From positions 1 to 36,439 of the forward strand of contig CACZQI010000015.1 in assembly GCA_902783345.1 (NCBI GenBank): 36,439 bases of DNA, given 5' to 3'. Of the stretch, positions 7,042 through 14,437 are shown one piece after another (positions within the stretch are counted from its first letter, which is position 1; each line of letters opens with the position of its first letter). Under the pieces are notes generated by a model. That model searched no databases. It was not told where the DNA came from and saw nothing but the letters and a program-made list of their open reading frames with translations. This DNA comes from an uncultured Erysipelotrichaceae bacterium. GTDB lineage: Bacteria; Bacillota_I; Bacilli_A; RF39; UBA660. The position numbers and the translations under genes are program-made.

Positions 7042-9468
7042 ATGGCTAGTTTAGAAGAACATTTTAAAGTAGATAATTATGAACAGGCTACATCGCTTTA
7101 TGATGCCATAATTACAGGTAAAAAATATCGTATTACGATTCTTAGTGATATATTAGTTAGACTAGAATATTCTCCTAATGGTGAATTTGAAGATAGACCA
7201 ACTGAACAAATAATATTTAGAAGATTCCCTGTTCCTAGATTTATTAAACAAGAAGATAATAATTTTTTAGTTATATCAACAAAATATTTTAAATTAGAAT
7301 ATCAAAAAGAAATGCCTTTTATGGGCTCTAAAGCAAGTCCAGATCAATATTTAAAAATATCACTTAATAATAGTGATAAATATTGGTATTTAGGTTCAAG
7401 TGAAGCAAGAAACTTTAAAGGAACAGCATATTCTTTAGATAATGCTGATGGAGAAGCTACATATCAAAAAGGGTTATATTCAACTGATGGATTTGTTTCA
7501 ATTGATGATGCTAAAAGTTTAATTTTAAATCCTGATGGTACTTATAGTAAAAGAAATGATAATCGAGTAGATACTTATGTATTTATGTATCGTAAAGATT
7601 TTGGTTTCTGTTTAAGAGATTATTTTAAACTTACTGGTAAACCAGCTTTAATACCTAGATTTGCTTTAGGCATATGGTGGAATAAAAATATTGAATATGA
7701 TAGTAAAAGTATAGAGACTTTAATTGCAGATTTTAAAAGAAATGATATTCCTTTATCAGTTTTTCTAATGGGACCACTTTGGCATTTAAAACATGAAGGG
7801 GTAAATAATGGTTTTACTTTTAACTATAAATTAATTGAAAATCCTAAAAATTTAATTGATTATTTGCATAATAATAATATTAAAATAGGTTTAAACATAA
7901 ATCCTTTAGAAGGTATTCATCCAGAAGAAATAGCATATAACCGTTTTAAAGAAGCAACAGGTTATACTTTTGATGAAAAGAAAAAGAGTAGTGGTATAAT
8001 TCCATTTAATGTCTTTAATAAAGATATGGTAACTGCTTATTTTAATGAATTTATTAAACCTTTAGATGATATGGGAACTGACTTTTTTTGGATAGATTAC
8101 AATAATCCTAAAGATTTATATACCCTTCGAGCACTTAATAGATATCATTTTGAAAATTATAAAAAATATGTTAATAAAAGAGGGATGATTTTATCTCGTA
8201 ATGGTGAAATTGCATCTCATAGATATCCATGTCTTTATAGTGGAGAAACAATTGTTAGTTGGAAAAACTTAAATATGCTACCAGAATTCAATTCACGGGG
8301 CTCTAATATTGGGCTTTCATGGTGGAGTCATGATATCGGTGGATTTAAAAGTGGAGTAGAAGATTCTGAACTTTATATGAGATTTTGCCAACTTGGAACT
8401 TATTCTCCAATTTTTAGATTATCATCTGATAGTTCGCATTATTATAAAAGAGAGCCTTGGCTTTGGGATGTTAAAACTTTTTCCGTTGTTAAAGAATACT
8501 TAAAACTAAGACATCAATTAATTCCTTATATATATACAGAAGGATATAAATATGCTAAAACTGGCCTTCCATTAATTCAACCAGTTTATTATCGATATCC
8601 TGAAATATATGATGAACCTTTATATAAAAATGAATATTATTTTGGAACAGAGTTATTTATCGCACCAATTACAACTAAAAAAGATTTGCTTATGAATCGT
8701 ACTGTTCATCGAATATTTTTACCTAATGGTATTTGGTATGATTTTAAAACGGGTAAGAAATATGTTGGTGGTAAAAGATATGTTACTTTCTTTAAAGATG
8801 AAGATTATCCTGTATTTGCTAAAAGAGGGACGATTATCCCACTTGCTGAATTAAGTGGTGATATAAATAATACTTCAGCACCTAAAGCCTTAGATATTCA
8901 TATATTCCCTGGTGCTAGTAATACTTATAAATTGTATGAAGATGATGGTATAAGTTCATTATATGAAGATGGATATTATGCCATAAGTGATATTGATTAT
9001 AATTATCAAGCCAATAATTTTACATGTATTATTCGTCTAGTTGAAGGTAAAAAAGAAGTTTTACCAGAAACAAGATCATATAAAGTTAGATTTAGAAATA
9101 CTAGAAAACCAACAGATGTATTAGTTTATGTTGGGGAAGAAAAAATAACTAACTTTAAATCTTATCCCGAAGCAAATGATTTTGTTGTTGAAGTAAATAA
9201 TATTCCATCAACTAAGCAATTGTCAATTAACTGTAGAGGTACTGATATTGAAATAGATGCTGAAAGAATTATTTCTGATGATATTGATTCAATCGTTAGT
9301 GATTTACAGATTAATACTGATTTAAAAGAACAAATAGCTAGTATCTTATTTAGTGATCTAGATATTAAACATAAAAGAGTAGGCATTCGTAAACTAAAAA
9401 GAAAAGGTTTACATCCAAAATATATTACTATGTTTATTAAATTATTAGAATATATTGCAGAACTATAG
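7042..9468 (+). CDS. GH31 family glycoside hydrolase (alpha-glucosidase-like)
   Basis: 808 residues. An in-frame TTG 17 codons upstream (6991) coincides with the -35 box, so I start at the ATG after AGGAGAGGG. Layout: N-terminal beta-sandwich (about 1-210), TIM barrel (about 215-560), then C-terminal beta domains and a helical tail of about 60 residues. GFDWID-type nucleophile region: FFWIDYNNP with D352. The WWSHDIGGF signature is present. The acid/base Asp of GH31 (the D of WGGD in YicI) aligns with E402 in YSGETIVSW, a D-to-E change. Family members hydrolyse alpha-glucosides or related alpha-linked sugars; the exact substrate cannot be read. There is no signal peptide, so it is cytosolic. 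It stands alone, with no transporter next to it. Confidence 0.88.
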   Translation: MASLEEHFKVDNYEQATSLYDAIITGKKYRITILSDILVRLEYSPNGEFEDRPTEQIIFRRFPVPRFIKQEDNNFLVISTKYFKLEYQKEMPFMGSKASPDQYLKISLNNSDKYWYLGSSEARNFKGTAYSLDNADGEATYQKGLYSTDGFVSIDDAKSLILNPDGTYSKRNDNRVDTYVFMYRKDFGFCLRDYFKLTGKPALIPRFALGIWWNKNIEYDSKSIETLIADFKRNDIPLSVFLMGPLWHLKHEGVNNGFTFNYKLIENPKNLIDYLHNNNIKIGLNINPLEGIHPEEIAYNRFKEATGYTFDEKKKSSGIIPFNVFNKDMVTAYFNEFIKPLDDMGTDFFWIDYNNPKDLYTLRALNRYHFENYKKYVNKRGMILSRNGEIASHRYPCLYSGETIVSWKNLNMLPEFNSRGSNIGLSWWSHDIGGFKSGVEDSELYMRFCQLGTYSPIFRLSSDSSHYYKREPWLWDVKTFSVVKEYLKLRHQLIPYIYTEGYKYAKTGLPLIQPVYYRYPEIYDEPLYKNEYYFGTELFIAPITTKKDLLMNRTVHRIFLPNGIWYDFKTGKKYVGGKRYVTFFKDEDYPVFAKRGTIIPLAELSGDINNTSAPKALDIHIFPGASNTYKLYEDDGISSLYEDGYYAISDIDYNYQANNFTCIIRLVEGKKEVLPETRSYKVRFRNTRKPTDVLVYVGEEKITNFKSYPEANDFVVEVNNIPSTKQLSINCRGTDIEIDAERIISDDIDSIVSDLQINTDLKEQIASILFSDLDIKHKRVGIRKLKRKGLHPKYITMFIKLLEYIAEL

Positions 9469-9471
9469 TAC

Positions 9472-9500
9472 TTGATTTATATATATACTTTTGATATAAT
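9472..9500 (+). promoter_or_regulatory. Promoter of the small antisense-type RNA
   Basis: TTGATT (9472-9477) and TATAAT (9495-9500) with a 17-base spacer. The -10 region lies in a 20-bp sequence repeated, inverted, at the opposing promoter. Confidence 0.7.
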
Positions 9501-9506
9501 GAATAT

Positions 9507-9612
9507 GCAAGTGAAATTTGCATAAAATAAAAAAGAGGAACATTCAATCTTGTAAGTGAATGTCAACCTCTAAAAATAGGGTGGCACTCTACTATAGAGT
9601 GTCTATTTTTTT
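9507..9612 (+). ncRNA. Candidate antitoxin small RNA (type I, convergent)
   Basis: An RNA of about 105 nt is predicted from the promoter at 9472-9500 to the terminator at 9572-9610. It folds a strong hairpin: GAGG (9535-9538) with CCTC (9567-9570) and ACATTCA (9540-9546) with TGAATGT (9557-9563). The peptide mRNA leader (9721-9748, minus) carries a related hairpin. The arms can exchange partners: GAGG..CAUUCA in this RNA pairs with UGAGUG..CCUC in the mRNA. The 3' ends overlap at the shared terminator. In fst/par-type systems, this arrangement lets the RNA block toxin translation. No ORF with a ribosome site is seen in the RNA. Confidence 0.6.
9572..9610. terminator. Shared bidirectional terminator of toxin mRNA and antisense-type RNA
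   Basis: CACTCTA (9585-9591) pairs with TAGAGTG (9595-9601). An outer arm AAAAATAG (9572-9579) pairs with CTATTTTT (9603-9610), giving U tracts on both strands. The peptide stop codon lies inside the hairpin. Confidence 0.85.
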
Positions 9613-9695
9613 ATTGCTAAAACTAATAAGGTAGATAACAATATAATTATAGCAATGAGCTTTAAAATTTTAATAATAAAATTTTTAGTTTTCAT
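9603..9695 (-). CDS. 30-residue hydrophobic peptide, candidate type I toxin
   Basis: ATG at 9695 follows a strong GAGGAGG ribosome site. The peptide begins MKTKNFIIKILK, runs through a hydrophobic stretch (LIAIIILLSTLLVLAI) and ends KK. A basic amphipathic N-terminus, one membrane span and a charged tail are the hallmarks of type I toxins such as Fst, TxpA and BsrG, although I see no clear sequence match to any of them. The promoter is TTGATA-17-TATAAT (9755-9783), giving a leader of about 53 nt with its own stem-loop. A small RNA is transcribed towards it from 9472 and shares its terminator. Membrane depolarisation as the toxic mechanism is inference from the class. It could instead be a harmless small membrane peptide with a regulatory RNA. 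Confidence 0.65.
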   Translation of the reverse strand: MKTKNFIIKILKLIAIIILLSTLLVLAIKK

Positions 9696-9754
9696 TATTC
9701 TACCTCCTCTCTGTATAATTGGAGGCTGACACTCACATCAAATGTTCCATATTC

Positions 9755-9783
9755 ATTATATCAAAAGAAAGTAATTGTATCAA
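9755..9783 (-). promoter_or_regulatory. Promoter of the toxin-like peptide mRNA
   Basis: TTGATA (9778-9783, minus) and TATAAT (9755-9760) with a 17-base spacer. Apart from this locus (9472-9783), the 423-base gap between the GH31 and RNase J-like genes holds only the downstream promoter. Confidence 0.75.
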
Positions 9784-9818
9784 TAAAATACTTTCTATTT
9801 AATTAATTTTAAAACTAT

Positions 9819-9847
9819 TTGCTAAAAGTCTAAAGATTTGCTATAAT
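9819..9847 (+). promoter_or_regulatory. Promoter of the RNase J-like gene
   Basis: TTGCTA (9819-9824) and TATAAT (9842-9847), 17-base spacer, 45 bases before the ATG. Confidence 0.65.
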
Positions 9848-9891
9848 TAGTAAGTCGATTGAGCTTTAATATATAAGAAAGAGGTTATAAA

Positions 9892-11526
9892 ATGAGTAAA
9901 ATTAAAATTTTTGGTTTGGGTGGATTAGATGAAAATGGTAAAAATACTTATGTTATAGATATAGATAACCGTTTATTTATCTTAGATGCTGGTTTAAAAT
10001 ATGCTAATGATTCTAATTTTGGAATCGATTATATAATTCCTGATTATTCATTTTTTAAAGAAAATCAAAATCGTATTGAAGGAGTATTTATTACGCATGC
10101 TCATCCTGAAAGTTATGGGGGAGTTGCTGATTTAATAAATATTATCCCAGATATTAAAATCTATGCTACTAAATATACTATAAATCAAATGCTTTTAGAT
10201 GGTATAAATGAAAAAAATTTACATTTAATTGAGCCACATAAAAAAGTTAATTTTGGTGATGTTAGTATCTTTCCAATTAATGTTAATCATTCTGTCCCTG
10301 ATAGTGTAATGTATGTTATAAATACACCTGATGGCGCAATTTGTTATACGGGAGACTTTATTATTGATCCATCAATGATGGGAGCATATCATATGGATTT
10401 AGGTAAAATTGCTTATGTCGGAAAACAAGGTGTTTTAGCGCTTTTATGTGAAGCATCATTTTCTGAAAATATTGGGCATACGTCACCTAATCATCATTTA
10501 GTATCATTTTTTAAAAATGTCATAAATAAAGCACCTGGTCGTATTATTTTTAGTGCCCTTCATGTTCATTTATATACAATTGAAGGAATATTAAATGCTG
10601 CTCGTAACTCTCATCGTAAAGTTATTGTTATGGGTAAAAAATTACAGAGTATTGTTAATATGGCAATAAATGAAAAATATATTGATATTCCTGATGATTT
10701 AATAGGGGATTTATCTAATATTAATGATAGTAATGCAATTTTATTAGTTTGTGATGATCGTGCTAAACCATATAATGCTATTGAAAAAATTTTAGCTGGT
10801 AATGATAAATATATTAAATTAGAAAATACTGATACAGTATGTTTTGCTGAACCAAAATATGATGAAAATGAAAAAGCTTTTGTTAAAATTCAAAATGAAT
10901 TAGCTATAATGGGTATTAATCAAATTGATATGCCAAAAGATAAAGGAATAAGCCTTCATGCTTCATCAGAAGATATTATGATTATGTTAGATTTAATTAA
11001 ACCTAAATATTTTATGCCAGTAAAGGCAGAATATCGTTTTATGGTAGGGGCTGCTGATTTAGCAAGTAATTTAGGTTATAAACCAGAAAACATTATCTTA
11101 AAACAAAATGGTGATATTGTAGAAATTGATGATAAAAAATTATTAGATACAAATGAACATATTTTTATTGATGATGTCTTAATTGATGGATCATCAAGTG
11201 AAGATGTAGGCGATTTAGTAATAAAAGATCGTGAAATGCTTTCTGAAAATGGTATTGTGTTAGTAAGTGCCACCTTATCTAAAAAAGATAAACATTTATT
11301 AGCTGGACCTGAAATTACTACTAGAGGATTTATTTATGTTAAAGATTCTAAAGAAATGATTGAAGAAATTAAAAAGATATCTTTAGAAGTAATTTATAAT
11401 AATACGAATAATAATTATGTTGATTTTAATAGTATTAAAACTGAAGTAAGAGAAAAATTAAGTAAATATTTTTATAATGAAACAGAATGTAAACCAATGA
11501 TTATTGCTGTTATTCAAGAAGTCTAA
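9892..11526 (+). CDS. RNase J-like metallo-beta-lactamase/beta-CASP protein with degenerate metal site
   Basis: 544 residues, close to the usual 555 of RNase J, with the same domain order: beta-lactamase core (1-200), beta-CASP (about 205-350), return to the core, then a C-terminal alpha/beta domain. RNase J cleaves RNA endo- and 5'-exonucleolytically using two metals held by an HxHxDH motif. Here motif I reads H69-A-H71-P-E73-S74, lacking the Asp and the last His. YTGDFIIDP (the later metal Asp) and NHSVPDS remain. Bacillus subtilis RNase J2, a weakly active partner of J1, also has a damaged motif, so this may be a J2-like partner subunit. An active J1 would then be expected elsewhere in the genome. 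GTTATAAAATG start with AAGAGG upstream; single gene with its own promoter and terminator. Confidence 0.85.
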   Translation: MSKIKIFGLGGLDENGKNTYVIDIDNRLFILDAGLKYANDSNFGIDYIIPDYSFFKENQNRIEGVFITHAHPESYGGVADLINIIPDIKIYATKYTINQMLLDGINEKNLHLIEPHKKVNFGDVSIFPINVNHSVPDSVMYVINTPDGAICYTGDFIIDPSMMGAYHMDLGKIAYVGKQGVLALLCEASFSENIGHTSPNHHLVSFFKNVINKAPGRIIFSALHVHLYTIEGILNAARNSHRKVIVMGKKLQSIVNMAINEKYIDIPDDLIGDLSNINDSNAILLVCDDRAKPYNAIEKILAGNDKYIKLENTDTVCFAEPKYDENEKAFVKIQNELAIMGINQIDMPKDKGISLHASSEDIMIMLDLIKPKYFMPVKAEYRFMVGAADLASNLGYKPENIILKQNGDIVEIDDKKLLDTNEHIFIDDVLIDGSSSEDVGDLVIKDREMLSENGIVLVSATLSKKDKHLLAGPEITTRGFIYVKDSKEMIEEIKKISLEVIYNNTNNNYVDFNSIKTEVREKLSKYFYNETECKPMIIAVIQEV

Positions 11527-11542
11527 AAAGGCTTCTTGTTTT
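11515..11542 (+). terminator. Terminator of the RNase J-like gene
   Basis: CAAGAAG (11515-11521) pairs with CTTCTTG (11532-11538), followed by TTTT. The hairpin includes the stop codon. Confidence 0.7.
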
Positions 11543-11581
11543 AATTCAACTTATATTTTAGTAAATTCAACTTTAGTTTTA

Positions 11582-11610
11582 TTGTCTTTGTTTATTTAAA
11601 AATATATAAT
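11582..11610 (+). promoter_or_regulatory. Promoter of the thioredoxin-like lipoprotein gene
   Basis: TTGTCT (11582-11587) and TATAAT (11605-11610), 17-base spacer. Confidence 0.65.
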
Positions 11611-11631
11611 GTTTTTAGAAAGAAGGATAAG

Positions 11632-12321
11632 ATGAAAAAAATATTTAGCATTTTACTAGTAGCGTTTTTAGTCTTAGGAATTTTTGGCTGCACAAAAAAA
11701 ACTAAGGAACCAACAGAAAGCTCATTGGCATTTAAAAATGAGTATGAAACATTAAATGGTAAAGAAAATGCATTTGGTAAACAACATCGCACAGTAAGTA
11801 TTCCGGAAGTTAATCCATTTGAAAAAATCACCCCAGAAGAGTTAGTTACAAAACTAGAAAATAAAGAAACATTTTATGTTTACTTTGGAGACCCATTATG
11901 CCCATGGTGTAGAAGTGTTATTGAAAAGGCTACTTTAGTAGCAAATAATAACAATATTGATAAGATTTATTACATTAAAATTTGGGATGATAATGGTAAT
12001 GAAGTATTAAGAAGTAAGTATAAATTAAATAAGAAAAATAAACCAGAATTAGTAACTCCAGCTGCTTCAACTTATTATACTATTATGGATCATATGAAAA
12101 ATTTACTTAAAGATTATTCTTTAGTAACTAGTGATAATAAGGAAGTAAAAATAGGGGAGAAAAGAATTTATGCACCAAACTTTGTTTATGTTGAAAATGG
12201 TGTTGGCATAAAATTAGTTACCGGAAATTCAACTAAACAAACTAATGCTTTTGATGAATTAACTACTGAAATGTTACAAGATGAAGAAAATATTTTTAAT
12301 GATTTCTTTACTACAAAATAA
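11632..12321 (+). CDS. Thioredoxin-like lipoprotein with CPWC motif
   Basis: 229 residues. A lipoprotein signal peptide ends at C20 (LGIFGC), so the protein should be lipid-anchored on the outer face of the membrane. A thioredoxin-type core follows, with strand FYVYFGDPLC and redox pair C90-P-W-C93. A CPWC pair with a preceding aromatic strand is typical of thiol-disulfide reductases or oxidases acting on exported proteins. The Cys-rich secreted protein at the start of the window is the sort of protein such an enzyme could act on, but that link is inference. RBS AGAAGGAT before the ATG; own promoter and terminator. The exact redox direction cannot be told from sequence. Confidence 0.75.
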   Translation: MKKIFSILLVAFLVLGIFGCTKKTKEPTESSLAFKNEYETLNGKENAFGKQHRTVSIPEVNPFEKITPEELVTKLENKETFYVYFGDPLCPWCRSVIEKATLVANNNNIDKIYYIKIWDDNGNEVLRSKYKLNKKNKPELVTPAASTYYTIMDHMKNLLKDYSLVTSDNKEVKIGEKRIYAPNFVYVENGVGIKLVTGNSTKQTNAFDELTTEMLQDEENIFNDFFTTK

Positions 12322-12348
12322 AAATTGCAATGTTCGTTGCAATTTTTT
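12321..12348 (+). terminator. Terminator of the thioredoxin-like lipoprotein gene
   Basis: AAAATTGCAA (12321-12330) pairs with TTGCAATTTT (12337-12346), loop TGTTCG, then T run. Confidence 0.9.
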
Positions 12349-12352
12349 CATG

Positions 12353-12376
12353 TAAAAAAACATCCGTAGATGTTTT
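12353..12376 (-). terminator. rpmB terminator
   Basis: On the minus strand AAAACATC (from 12376-12369) pairs with GATGTTTT (12364-12357) around a 4-base loop, followed by a T run. Confidence 0.85.
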
Positions 12377-12542
12377 ATGCTTCTTTTCTTAATGTTCTTG
12401 CTTGTCTGGCAGTTAATCTAACTTTAACTCCATTAATTTTATAGGTTTGTAAATTAGGATTTTGTCTACTGTTTGTTTTATTATTTGCGTGAGATGATAA
12501 CTTAACAAATAAAGGTTTAGCATTCATAATATTTTTTGCCAT
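12375..12542 (-). CDS. rpmB: Large ribosomal subunit protein bL28, short form
   Basis: 55 residues, starting MAKNIMNAKPLFVKL. The diagnostic bL28 core is present: SHANNKTNSRQNPNLQ, then VRLTARQARTLRK, corresponding to SHA.N.TKR...PNLQ and VRV.ARALRT in the family. bL28 binds 23S rRNA near the L1 stalk side of the 50S subunit. The family usually has about 62 residues and often a zinc-type Cys pair near the N-terminus (CxxTGK). Here that segment is replaced by NIMNAKPLF with no Cys. RBS AAGGAGG is strong, and the gene has its own promoter (TTGACA) and terminator. Confidence 0.88.
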   Translation of the reverse strand: MAKNIMNAKPLFVKLSSHANNKTNSRQNPNLQTYKINGVKVRLTARQARTLRKEA

Positions 12543-12573
12543 TTGTTTTCCTCCTTAATTAAAATTCTTACTG

Positions 12574-12603
12574 ATTTTATCATAGTTTATGCTTAATTGT
12601 CAA
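12574..12603 (-). promoter_or_regulatory. rpmB promoter
   Basis: TTGACA (12598-12603, minus) and TAAAAT (12574-12579), 18-base spacer, ending just beside the stop codon of the kinase-like gene. Confidence 0.65.
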
Positions 12604-12606
12604 CGA

Positions 12607-13458
12607 TTAATGCTTTAAAACTTTAATATATCCTTGGTTTTCTTCATTAAATGATATATTATCTAAAGATAAATAAGGATTAATATTGTTTTTACCATTT
12701 TCATAAAGACTAGCACATGCTTTTAATAAATCACTATTAATACCTAATTTATCTAATTTATCTAGATATTTTTTATAATCATCTAAAGATAAAGTATAAA
12801 TTTTTTCTCCTGATAAAACATTTAATATCATCATAATAAAGCAAAAGATATCGGTATTACTATCTGAATCAATTAAACCATAAATTCCAGTATGATATTT
12901 ATCTATTTTACTAATCCAAGGATTTTTATGTAAAAAATAATTTATTCTACCTTGATAGTTTTTAATAGTCATACTATCAGTATCTATTCCTATAACAGTA
13001 TTTTGTCTATCAATCATAAAGTTATCCGGATGAACATCAGAAAAAGATAAATTTAAATCTTTACCATTTTCTTTAATTCTTTGTAAAATACTACCGATTT
13101 GCTTTAAAATACCTAATTTGCTTTTTAAAGAAACAAAATTATCAGATAAAATAATGGATGAATTAATACCAGTTATTTTAGGTATTACAATTCCTTTGAA
13201 TTCATTATCTACATATAAAAGATCTTTGGGTAAATTAAGTTCTGGTACATTAATAATATTTTTAGCATTTATTATACTTAAGCAAGCATCTTTTTTATAT
13301 TCTAAATATTTCTTATCTAAAGTATCATATAGTTTTAATAATTCTTTTTTATTATAAGGGTTATAGTAGAAGGTACCTTCAGTACTTACAACATTTTCTT
13401 CTAAAATATAATACTTTAAATGTTTATATTTCCTTTTACTTATATTAATAGCTTCCAT
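12607..13458 (-). CDS. Kinase-like protein, second of a tandem pair
   Basis: 283 residues with the key elements of a protein-kinase/APH fold. A possible beta-3 Lys is in LLKLY (K42). A hinge-like strand FKGIVIPKITG (88-98) follows. The catalytic loop is SFSDVHPDNF, with D141 and N146 at the HRD-to-N spacing, and the metal Asp is in GIDTDS (D159). No Gly-rich loop is obvious and the HRD His is replaced. SNTDIFCFIMMILNVL resembles the D-x-(Y/F)-x-(F/L) helix F of kinases. It is cytosolic, with no transmembrane segment, so the fold is kinase-like but the substrate is unknown. The gene overlaps its upstream paralogue by 14 bp and probably shares its promoter. Confidence 0.7.
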   Translation of the reverse strand: MEAINISKRKYKHLKYYILEENVVSTEGTFYYNPYNKKELLKLYDTLDKKYLEYKKDACLSIINAKNIINVPELNLPKDLLYVDNEFKGIVIPKITGINSSIILSDNFVSLKSKLGILKQIGSILQRIKENGKDLNLSFSDVHPDNFMIDRQNTVIGIDTDSMTIKNYQGRINYFLHKNPWISKIDKYHTGIYGLIDSDSNTDIFCFIMMILNVLSGEKIYTLSLDDYKKYLDKLDKLGINSDLLKACASLYENGKNNINPYLSLDNISFNEENQGYIKVLKH

Positions 13459-14329
13459 TTTTACTCCTATAAACTTTATAATTTGCTTCTTTAGGTATTT
13501 CTTTAATATTATCTAAATATGGAAGAGGATTTATACTATCTTTATCTTCGCAAACACTACGAAGGGATTCTAATAACTTAGTATCCATACCTAATTTATC
13601 TAAATAATCTAAATACCAAAAGTAATCTTGTAAACTAATACTAAATATACAATTATTACTAGAAATAAGTTCTAAAATCATCATAGCAAAACAATAAATA
13701 TCCGTTTCACTACTTGGTTTCATCATAATTAAAGATGAATGCTCATATTTAGGTAAATCTAATTTACTATTAGTTATTAAATAAACATTAGATTGACCCG
13801 GATTATCTAGAACTTTCATTGATTCAGCATCAATACCAATTGTTTTAAAATCTAAATTATTTTTTTCTAAATCTAAGCTAGTGACCATAAAATTATCATT
13901 ATGAACATCGGCAAATGCTGCTCCATATTTACTAGGGGCATTTTTAATTATTTGTAAAATATTACCAATTTGTTTTAGTATTTCAATTTTAATGTTTAAA
14001 GGAACACTTTCATTTTCTAAATAGAAACTTGCATTTTTACCATAAATTCTAGGAAGTACTAGTCCTCTAAAGTTTTTACCAATATAAAAATATTTACTTG
14101 GTTTAAGTAGTTCAGGAATATCTTCATTATTAATAAATTCAAGGTAATTTTCAATTGTTTTAAGTCTTGCTTCTCTTGTTCCTGGCTTTTTAGTATTGTA
14201 ATAGCATTTAATTATTTCATCTTTATTAAAAGGTGAAAGATATAAATTTGATTCATTATGACATCTAAAATCTAATTTAAGCAAATTTAAATATTTTGCA
14301 TCACGCTCACTAATAACTAATTTTTCCAT
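13445..14329 (-). CDS. Kinase-like protein, first of a tandem pair
   Basis: 294 residues. An in-frame ATG 12 codons upstream lies in the promoter -10, so I start at MEKLVIS after AAGGGGG. The layout matches its downstream neighbour position for position: K41 in IIKCYY, hinge FRGLVLPRIYG, catalytic loop AFADVHNDNF with D141 and N146, and metal Asp D167 in GIDAESM. The ETDIYCFAMMILELI helix also matches. Retained catalytic residues in both copies argue for active phosphotransferases rather than pseudokinases. I cannot say whether they act on proteins or small molecules. A strong promoter (14356-14384) is divergent from dnaE. Confidence 0.7.
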   Translation of the reverse strand: MEKLVISERDAKYLNLLKLDFRCHNESNLYLSPFNKDEIIKCYYNTKKPGTREARLKTIENYLEFINNEDIPELLKPSKYFYIGKNFRGLVLPRIYGKNASFYLENESVPLNIKIEILKQIGNILQIIKNAPSKYGAAFADVHNDNFMVTSLDLEKNNLDFKTIGIDAESMKVLDNPGQSNVYLITNSKLDLPKYEHSSLIMMKPSSETDIYCFAMMILELISSNNCIFSISLQDYFWYLDYLDKLGMDTKLLESLRSVCEDKDSINPLPYLDNIKEIPKEANYKVYRSKNGSY

Positions 14330-14355
14330 AATAACCCCCTTAAAATATGCCCTAT

Positions 14356-14384
14356 ATAATAGCAAAAACTCTCTAAAAAGTCAA
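14356..14384 (-). promoter_or_regulatory. Promoter of the kinase-like pair
   Basis: TTGACT (14379-14384, minus) and TATTAT (14356-14361), 17-base spacer. Confidence 0.7.
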
Positions 14385-14437
14385 ATAAGGTATATTTCTA
14401 AAGATAAATATATTATAATATTTTTAAGGAGAAGCGT

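Larger units (their letters stand above)
9488..9767. repeat. 20-bp perfect inverted repeat flanking the convergent toxin/RNA locus
   Basis: CTTTTGATATAATGAATATG occurs at 9488-9507 on the plus strand and, identically, at 9748-9767 on the minus strand. Each copy contains the -10 box and start region of one of two convergent promoters. The homology extends into both transcripts as related stem-loops (9535-9570 and 9721-9748). This suggests the two RNAs arose by an inverted duplication. Confidence 0.85.

Noticed and set aside
11592..11831. 79-residue minus-strand frame over the start of the thioredoxin-like lipoprotein gene
   Set aside because: Its hydrophobic look is the antisense of the signal peptide codons; no ribosome site or promoter.
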